Source: Watersipora subatra (Eukaryota > Bryozoa > Gymnolaemata > Cheilostomatida > Watersiporidae). Taken from it: a stretch of DNA of 64,000 nt. Of the stretch, positions 57,701 to 64,000 are shown one piece after another. Positions within the stretch are counted from its first letter, which is position 1. Every line of letters begins with the position of its first letter. Where the stretch lies: the NCBI RefSeq assembly GCF_963576615.1, contig NC_088712.1, positions 33,675,155 through 33,739,154 on the forward strand, read 5' to 3'. The translations under genes were made by a program, and so were the position numbers. The notes under the pieces are model-generated. The model saw only the letters and a list, made by a program, of their open reading frames with translations, was not told the origin of the DNA and ran no database searches.

Positions 57701-60169
57701 TAGGTGCAAAATATATGGAAATGTGATTACAAGCTTTTAAACGCCAAAAACCCAACAGTTACTCGCAGCCATATTGAAAACGCCGTAGATTGGAATCTCT
57801 TTCCAAAACGGCTCAAATGGGACGTAGTTGTGAAGCTTTGTGAAGATGTGAATGACTTAATTCTTTCACTACAACCGTGAGCATGTTCGGGTCAGTCGAA
57901 TTATCAATATTATTACAACTTATGGCATTATTATTACTGCTAAACATAAAATAATCACTCTATAGTAGTACTGCTGTTCAATAGTAATCACTCTATAGTA
58001 GTACTACTGTTCAATAATAATGACTCTATAGTAGTAGTACTACTGTTCAATAATAATCACTCTATAGCAGTACTACTGTTCAATAATAATGACTCTATAG
58101 TAGTACTACTGTTCAATAATAATCACTCTATAGTAGTACTACTGTTCAATAATAATCACTCTATAGCAGTACTACTGTTCAATACTAATCACTATATAGT
58201 AGTACTACTGTTCAATAATAATCACTCTATAGCGGTACTACTGTTCAATAATAATCACTCTATAGCAGTACTACTGTTCAATAATAGTCACTCTATAGTA
58301 GTACTACTGTTCAATACTAATCACTATATAGTAGTACTACTGTTCAATAATAATCACTCTATAGCGGTACTACTGTTCAATAATAATCACTCTATAGTAG
58401 TACTACTGTTCAATAATAATCACTATATAGTAGTACTACTGTTCAATAATAATCACTCTATAGTAGTACTACTGTTCAATACTAATCACTATATAGTAGT
58501 ACTACTGTTCAATAATAATCACTCTATAGCAGTACTACTGTTCAATAATAATGACTCTATAGTAGTACTACTGTTCAATAATAATCACTCTATAGTAGTA
58601 CTACTGTTCAATAATAATCACTCTATAGTAGTACTACTGTTCAATAATAATCACTCTATAGCAGTACTACTGTTCAATACTAATCACTATATAGTAGTAC
58701 TACTGTTCAATAATAATCACTCTATAGCGGTACTACTGTTCAATAATAATCACTCTATAGCAGTACTACTGTTCAATAATAGTCACTCTATAGTAGTACT
58801 ACTGTTCAATACTAATCACTATATAGTAGTACTACTGTTCAATAATAATCACTCTATAGCGGTACTACTGTTCAATAATAATCACTCTATAGTAGTACTA
58901 CTGTTCAATAATAATCACTATATAGTAGTACTACTGTTCAATAATAATCACTCTATAGTAGTACTACTGTTCAATACTAATCACTATATAGTAGTACTAC
59001 TGTTCAATAATAATCACTCTATAGCAGTACTACTGTTCAATAATAATGACTCTATAGTAGTACTACTGTTCAATAATAATCACTCTATAGTAGTACTACT
59101 GTTCAATAATAATCACTCTATAGCAGTACTACTGTTCAATAATAATCACTCTATAGTAGTACTACTGTTCAATAACAATCACTCTATAGTAGCACTACTG
59201 TTAAATAATAATGACTCTATAGTAGTACTACTGTTCAATAATAATGACTATATAGTAGTACTACTGTTCAATAATAATCACTCTATAGCAGTACTACTGT
59301 TCAATAATAATCACTCTATAGTAGTACTACTGTTCAATACTAATCACTATATAGTAGTACTACTGTTCAATAATAATCACTCTATAGCAGTACTACTGTT
59401 CAATAATAATCACTCTATAGTAGTACTACTGTTCAATAATAATGACTATATAGTAGTACTACTGTTCAATAATAATCACTCTATAGTAGTACTACTGTTC
59501 AATAATAATGACTATATAGTAGTACTACTGTTCAATAATAATCACTCTATAGTAGTACTACTGTTCAATAATAATCACTCTATAGTAGTACTACTGTTCA
59601 ATAACAATCACTCTATAGTAGTACTACTGTTAAATAATAATGACTATATAGTAGAACTACTGTTCAATAATAATCACTCTATAGTAGTACTACTGTTCAA
59701 TAATAATCACTCTATAGTAGTACTACTGTTCAATAATAATCACTCTATAGTAGTACTACTGTTCAATAAGAAGCGGCACCATGGGGAAACGCATTAGCAA
59801 AAGAGTTTAGATACAAAAAAGGGTTTTGAAAACACTTCTGATGCACCGTTGCTTCCATGAAGCAACGGTGCATCAGAAATGGTAATTTACACATATTTTA
59901 TTGTTCGTATAATGTAAAATCCCTACAACGTAAATGCTCTCGGAATGAATTATATCTGGTGTTGGAGAGTCTACTGTAGCAGAAATTACTTCGGGTGTCA
60001 AGAAAAAGTTTAAAACAACTGAAATATTTGTGTTCTCGCTTTCTTAAACCTCCACTCACAGCAATGAGATCTTCAACATCGATTTGTGTGTCAAAGGTCA
60101 TCTCGATGTCATGATCTGGAAATGCTGAGCCTCCAGTCCTCGGGTCCTGACCAAGACCGCATAAGGCTC
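51637..60169 (-). CDS. Gene C: unrecognised multi-exon gene, four internal exons seen (partial)
   Basis: Four short minus-strand segments each have one open frame, a strong acceptor and a donor. In order they are 60169-60060, 57393-57299, 55597-55528 and 51767-51637. The phases fit throughout: exit 0 to entry 0, exit 2 to entry 2, exit 0 to entry 0. The joined peptide of about 135 residues contains GLGQDPRTGGSAFP, then IDVEDLIA, MSFNYCLGGANMEMFEFQ, WTRIDEWDVLRHGLED and DAPVLETALSSEDVAERER. It looks like a soluble, partly helical protein, with no repeats or signal peptide in this part. I do not recognise the family. Both ends are missing. All three introns hold minisatellite arrays. Plus-strand open frames over two of these exons are shadows. 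Confidence 0.6.
52149..52672. repeat. 21-bp minisatellite in gene C intron
   Basis: About 25 copies of a unit containing CTGTTCACAGATATAACTAT. Open frames on both strands are artefacts. Confidence 0.96.
52673..53195. other. Gene C intron, possible old repeat
   Basis: The GC-richer stretch 52880-53030 has paired AAAGCTTCGAG motifs (52913 and 52928) and may be an interspersed repeat. No boundaries are visible. Confidence 0.35.
53198..53304. repeat. 28-bp minisatellite
   Basis: Nearly four copies of a unit containing CCATTAGTCACTACTGTCTG. Confidence 0.94.
53363..53395. repeat. 14-bp inverted repeat (hairpin)
   Basis: ATAACCACTAAACA and TGTTTAGTGGTTAT are separated by GTGGT, in a gene C intron. 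Confidence 0.92.
53396..54354. other. Gene C intron sequence
   Basis: AT-rich, no supported exon. The minus-strand frame at 53613-53846 has no clear splice sites. Confidence 0.5.
54355..55352. repeat. 18-bp minisatellite in gene C intron
   Basis: About 55 copies of AATGTGTATCGAACTGTT with CTCTT, CAAAC and GCGTA variants in repeating blocks. Frames of 290-350 codons on both strands are artefacts. Confidence 0.96.
55528..55597 (-). CDS. Gene C exon (c)
   Basis: Acceptor TTGCTGTCAACAG. The first base completes an Asp codon with exon (b). Then come 23 codons, LTWTRIDEWDVLRHGLEDTI followed by ADS, with donor TCG|GTATGC and phase 0 at exit. A plus-strand reading (MAYRVGDRILKSVSKY) is also open, but it does not fit the flanking exons. 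Confidence 0.55.
55702..55905 (+). repeat. Dispersed repeat, copy 1 (SINE-like)
   Basis: Starts AAGGTTGACTTGCGACAAAA and shares about 200 bp, at roughly 85% identity by eye, with 57622-57830, including TTACTCTGCTGTGTTGTAGG and CTCAAATGGGACGTAG. It may extend further right (to about 56400), where the second copy stops matching. Both copies are in gene C introns. Confidence 0.6.
55906..56616. other. Gene C intron sequence
   Basis: Possibly the right part of the dispersed repeat that starts at 55702. No exon supported. Confidence 0.4.
56617..57254. repeat. 12-bp minisatellite in gene C intron
   Basis: About 53 copies of AGGTTATATTAG. It ends about 45 bp from gene C exon (b). Confidence 0.96.
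57299..57393 (-). CDS. Gene C exon (b)
   Basis: Acceptor CTCCTTACAG and donor CTAGA|GTAAGT are both near consensus. The 95 nt encode INSIRMSFNYCLGGANMEMF and a basic tail FQTKIRKILL. The other two frames contain TAA or TGA. Entry phase is 0 and exit phase is 2. Confidence 0.65.
57622..57830 (+). repeat. Dispersed repeat, copy 2 (SINE-like)
   Basis: Same orientation and same left end as the copy at 55702. Similarity stops just after GGGACGTAG. A shared left boundary with different right ends fits a retroposed family, but no poly-A or target duplication is clear. Confidence 0.6.
57950..59770. repeat. 33-bp minisatellite with 495-bp higher-order repeat
   Basis: About 55 copies of a unit containing CTATAGTAGTACTACTGTTC. 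The variant AATACTAATCACTATATAG occurs at 58181, 58313, 58478 and again at 58676, 58808, 58973, so a 15-unit block is duplicated. It is located in a gene C intron. Confidence 0.96.
59836..59878. repeat. 20-bp perfect inverted repeat (hairpin)
   Basis: TTCTGATGCACCGTTGCTTC pairs perfectly with GAAGCAACGGTGCATCAGAA across a 3-base loop. It lies just right of the 33-bp array. Confidence 0.95.
60060..60169 (-). CDS. Gene C exon (a)
   Basis: Acceptor TACACAG, then two bases completing a codon, then 36 codons beginning ALCGLGQDPRTGGSAFPDHD and ending QIDVEDLIA. The donor is GCT|GTGAGT, with phase 0 at exit. One other frame is stopped by an internal TGA. Confidence 0.6.
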
Positions 60170-60290
60170 CTGTGTACGAATTTTTTTGATCATCTCGTCT
60201 ACAACAGTGATTGGCCTTCAGACTCCAGTATAATCTCTGTTAATTCTCGACTAGCTGATGACCATAAACTACATTCCCTTAAACTGTCAC

Positions 60291-60348
60291 CGTAAACTGG
60301 GTAGCGAGTTGAAAAGGAGACAGAAATAAGTGTATTACGAAGGTTTGA
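60291..60348 (-). CDS. Tentative further upstream exon of gene C
   Basis: A good acceptor (TACTTTTTGCAG) opens a frame SNLRNTLISVSFSTRYPVY that ends at a weak donor ACG|GTGACA in phase 1, which is what exon (a) needs. The intron would be only about 120 bp. The frame also continues 29 residues past the donor to a stop, so this could instead be a terminal exon or chance. Confidence 0.25.
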
Positions 60349-61650
60349 CTGCAAAAAGTACACGGCTATCATAATCAATGCACTGAGTTTCACCTTGACC
60401 TTCTACCACATACTCAAACACCTATCACCGATAGGACTAGACGTAATGATGTTTTACATACAGCTGGCTCACCAGATTTGCGTGCTTAAGAGATGGTTCA
60501 CCGTATATCGGACGTGTAAGAACCAGAATGATTTACCTACAACACTGATACCGATGTCTATTTGTAAAGCTGAAAACAATGATTTTATTTTGCAAGAGCA
60601 CCACAACATTTAATGCTGATCCGTTTTGAAACAAAGCATGGTTGACCAACCAAAATGCGGATTGAACCTAATTGAAGGTTAAAACCAGAAACCTGGAAAC
60701 ACGTGTCGCTTAACGTATGATGAAATATGCCATTAGATATCTTTGACACTCCATTTTGCAAGTTATTCACAAAATCACATAAGCATGAGACAGGCAAACT
60801 AATGTGGCTAGCATATATATACATGTATATATATAGACATAATTAGAGGACTTCCTTGGCAAGAGTTTATTGCAGTGGGCGTTAACTATGACTAATGGCA
60901 CACTTTCTTACACTTCACACGAGATAATTAACAAAACGAACAACTAACAACTTCTTTTTTCAGAAAAGAACACACACACACATGATTACATTCTATATTG
61001 CAAGTCTAGAGTTCCTTTAGGAAACACTTGTCATATACTAACTAACATATGACTATAACTAAATGACATAACACAACATCATATGCGAATCCCTAACTTC
61101 AAATAAAGAATGAAGGAACATGAAGCAGTACTATAACACCACCAGCCATAACAACTAGTACATGTGTTTAGTGTAGACACATTGTAAGAGCAACAAATGC
61201 CATCCAACCAGTAGATTTTAGCTCAGCCTCATAGGAACCATCTGAGAAAGAGCGATAGAGGTACAATAAACTGCAACTCTGCTAACTCGGTAATCTGTAA
61301 CATTCTGGCAAACGGACGTAGATGAGTGCAAGCTCAAAGATATGACAATACAATTTTTTGAAAAGATTGCAAAACGAGTTGACTTGTGATTCATTTTATT
61401 TCCCATGCGGATCCACAACTTAGTCTCCGCGTACTTAGTCTACTTAGCCTCTGCTTTCTTTAGCAGGTGGAAATGTTGGATTCCTTTAGATCTCATCATC
61501 CCCACAAACCCTAATCACTCATCTGGCTTTAAATATCAATCTTTCCAGCACAATTATGACAGTTATTATTAGTTATAATTATTGTTCTTTAGCTAAAAGC
61601 TTTCAAGTTCAACTCATCAAGCTACTTATATCTATGTATAACAATACAGA
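60349..61650. other. Sequence upstream of gene C exons
   Basis: No secure exon. Plus-strand LAHQICVLKRWFTVYRT at about 60462-60513 has an acceptor and donor but stands alone. Minus-strand RMLQITELAELQ near 61290 lacks a good donor. Confidence 0.4.
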
Positions 61651-61654
61651 CTAC

Positions 61655-62668
61655 CCTTTAATAGGGAAGTAACACTTGGACTCTCTACAAATACAGCCTC
61701 TCCTTTCACAGCAGAGTAACAGCTAAACTCTCTACAAGTACAGCCTCTCTTTTATAGCAGAGTAACAGCTGGACTCTCTATAAATACAGCCACTCCTTTC
61801 CCAGCAGAACAACAACTGGACTCTACAAATACAGCTTCTCCTTTCACAGCAGAGTAACAGCTGGACTCTCTATAAATACAGCCACTCCTTTCCCAGCAGA
61901 ACAACAACTGGACTCTACAAATACAGCTTCTCCTTTCACAGCAGAGTAACAGCTGGACTCTCTATAAATACAGCCACTCCTTTCCCAGCAGAACAACGAC
62001 TGGACTCTACAAATACAGCCTCTCTTTTATAGCAGAGTAACAGCTGGACTCTCTATAAATACAGCCACTCCTTTCCCAGCAGAACAACAACTGGACTCTA
62101 CAAATACAGCTTCTCCTTTCACAGCAGAGTAACAGCTGGACTCTCTATAAATACAGCCTCTCCTTTCCCAGCAGAACGACAACTGGACTCCACAAATACA
62201 GCCTCTCCTTTCACAGCAGAGTAACAGCTAGACTCTCTATAAATACAGCCTCTCCTTTCCCAGCAGAACAACAACTGGACTCTACAAATACAGCCTCTCC
62301 TTTCACAGCAGAGTAACAGCTGGACTCTCTATAAATACAGCCTCTCTTTTCCCAGCAGAACAACAACTGGACTCTACAAATACAGCCTCTCCTTTAACAG
62401 CAGAGTAAAAGCTGGACTCTCTATAAATACAGCCTCTCTTTTCATAACAGAGTAACACATGGAGTCTCTAAAAATACAGCCTCCTCTTTCACAACAGAGT
62501 AACAACTGGACTCTCTATAAATACAGCCTCTCTTTTCATAACAGAGTAACACATGGAGTCTCTAAAAATACAGCCTCCTCTTTCACAACAGAGTAACAAC
62601 TGGACTCACTACAAATACAGCCTCTCTTTTCATAGCAGAGTAACAGCTAGTGTCTCTACAAATATTTG
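61655..62668. repeat. 45-47-bp minisatellite, dimeric
   Basis: About 22 copies. Two unit types alternate, one with CAGCAGAGTAACAGCTGGAC and one with CCAGCAGAACAACAACTGGA, giving a dimer of about 92 bp in the centre. The right end switches to a CATAACAGAGTAACACATGG type. Confidence 0.94.
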
Positions 62669-62684
62669 CTGTCATTAACACCTG

Positions 62685-62788
62685 ATGAATGATCATCAGT
62701 CAGTGATTTTGAAGGAGAAAATCAGCTATTTCAGAGAGCATCCTCCTAATGACTTAGTAACTCAACTGCTATGGTTCGGATTAACCTA
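62685..62788 (+). CDS. Possible first coding exon on the plus strand (gene D)
   Basis: ATG opens 34 codons, MNDHQSVILKEKISYFREHP followed by PNDLVTQLLWFGLT, ending at a strong donor CCTA|GTGAGT in phase 2. Without splicing it would stop at the TAG overlapping the donor. There is no acceptor just upstream, so the ATG would be the start. Product unknown. The next exon would lie at or beyond the right edge. Confidence 0.3.
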
Positions 62789-63034
62789 GTGAGTGGACAA
62801 GATTAAATCCCTTACGAAGAGCATACTGATGGGGATATATTAGCTTAAATGTGGAGAGGCAATGTTTACATAGACAAACGCAATACGATCAACAGAAAGT
62901 AAAATCATAGCCAACATCTGACGTGATCTGGAAATAAATGGTCATTAGTATTTCGCTGATGGGAATACAAACATATAACCAACTCAAAGATCAGAATCAC
63001 ATGTGGAAAACAATGTGGAACAAAATATACAATT
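62789..63034. other. Start of possible gene D intron
   Basis: AT-rich sequence after the donor at 62789. No further exon. Confidence 0.4.
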
Positions 63035-63915
63035 GCTTAAGCAGGTTTGATTAAAGAACCGTGCATTGCTTAAGCAGGTTTGATTAAAGAACCGTGCATT
63101 GCTTAAGCAGGTTTGATTAAAGAACCGTGCATTGCTTAAGCAGGTTTGATTAAAGATTCGTGCATTGCTTAAGCAGGTTTGATTAAAGAACCGTGCATTG
63201 CTTAAGCAGGTTTGATTAAAGAACCGTGCATTGCTTAAGCAGGTTTGATTAAAGAACCGTGCATTGCTTAAGGAGGTTTGATTAAAAAACCGTGCATTGC
63301 TAAGCAGGTTTGATTAAAGAACCGTGCATTGCTCAAGCAGGTTTGATTAAAAAACCGTGCATTGCTTAAGCAGGTTTGATTAAAGAACCGTGCATTGCTT
63401 AAGCAGGTTTGATTAAAGATTCGTGCATTGCTTAAGCAGGTTTGATTAAAGAACCGTGCATTGCTTAAGCAGGTTTGATTAAAGAACCGTGCATTGCTTA
63501 AGCAGGTTTGATTAAAGAACCGTGCATTGCTTAAGCAGGTTTGATTAAAGAACCGTGCATTGCTTAAGCAGGTTTGATTAAAGAACCGTGCATTGCTTAA
63601 GCAGGTTTGATTAAAGAACAGTGCATTGCTTAAGCAGGTTTGATTAAAGAACCGTGCATTGCTTAAGCAGGTTTGATTAAAGAACCGTGCATTGCTTAAG
63701 CAGGTTTGATTAAAGAACCGTGCATTGCTTAAGCAGGTTTGATTAAAGAACCGTGCATTGCTTAAGCAGGTTTGATTAAAGAACCGTGCATTGCTTAAGC
63801 AGGTTTGATTAAAGAACCGTGCATTGCTTAAGCAGGTTTGATTAAAGAACCGTGCATTGCTTAAGCAGGTTTGATTAAAGAACCGTGCATTGCTTAAGCA
63901 GGTTTGATTAAAGAT
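63035..63915. repeat. 33-bp minisatellite
   Basis: About 27 highly uniform copies of a unit containing GCTTAAGCAGGTTTGATTAA. A rare AGATTCG variant at 63154 and 63418 is 264 bp (8 units) apart. Confidence 0.96.
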
Positions 63916-64000
63916 TAATGTTTACAATAAGTGTGAAATACTTTAGATATGTGTTATACCTATGTTTGAAACAAGTGTGAAATACTCTAGATATGTGTTA

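Overview
The window is eukaryotic, most likely an invertebrate animal and perhaps a lophotrochozoan. The genes are split by GT-AG introns, the DNA is AT-rich, and there are degraded LINE fragments, SINE-like repeats and secreted Reeler/mucin/chitin-binding proteins. There is no operon structure, no Shine-Dalgarno site and no CRISPR array. I cannot name the species. About 28% of the 64 kb (roughly 18 kb by my estimate) is minisatellite DNA: more than 30 unrelated tandem arrays with units of 7 to 50 bp, nearly all in introns or between genes. Most long open frames here are only these arrays read through, because units without stops, especially those divisible by three, stay open on one or both strands.

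The best-supported genes are two tandem paralogues on the minus strand. Gene A spans 18202 down to 12629 (3 coding exons, 557 aa) and gene B spans 37047 down to 30611 (3 coding exons, 1242 aa). Both have a signal peptide, a Reeler domain split over three exons, a long Thr/Pro-rich mucin-like stalk and a C-terminal six-cysteine chitin-binding (peritrophin-A/CBM14-like) domain. Intron positions and phases are identical, and the first coding exons are the same length (187 nt). The stalks are different coding minisatellites, an 18-bp unit in A and a 24-bp unit in B. They look like secreted matrix, cuticle or mucus proteins that could anchor to chitin.

A third minus-strand gene (gene C) is inferred from four phase-compatible exons with good splice sites at 60169-60060, 57393-57299, 55597-55528 and 51767-51637. 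I do not recognise its product. Its introns are full of minisatellites. Weaker exon candidates are a UGT-like last exon at 3702-3491, a possible first exon on the plus strand at 62685-62788, and unassigned exon-like pieces near 21.9, 39.4, 41.8, 49.2 and 60.3 kb.

Layout: 1-3.4 kb holds two arrays and unassigned sequence; 3.5-3.7 kb the UGT-like exon; 3.9-4.3 kb an array; 4.9-7.7 kb three decayed LINE C-terminal fragments; 8.6-12.3 kb arrays, including 123 perfect copies of a 10-bp unit; 12.6-18.2 kb gene A; 18.3-30.3 kb intergenic with arrays and an AT island; 30.4-37.1 kb gene B; 37.1-51.6 kb arrays, a MITE-like element, a truncated LINE inside a minisatellite and long hairpins; 51.6-60.3 kb gene C; 60.4-64 kb two arrays and the plus-strand exon candidate.
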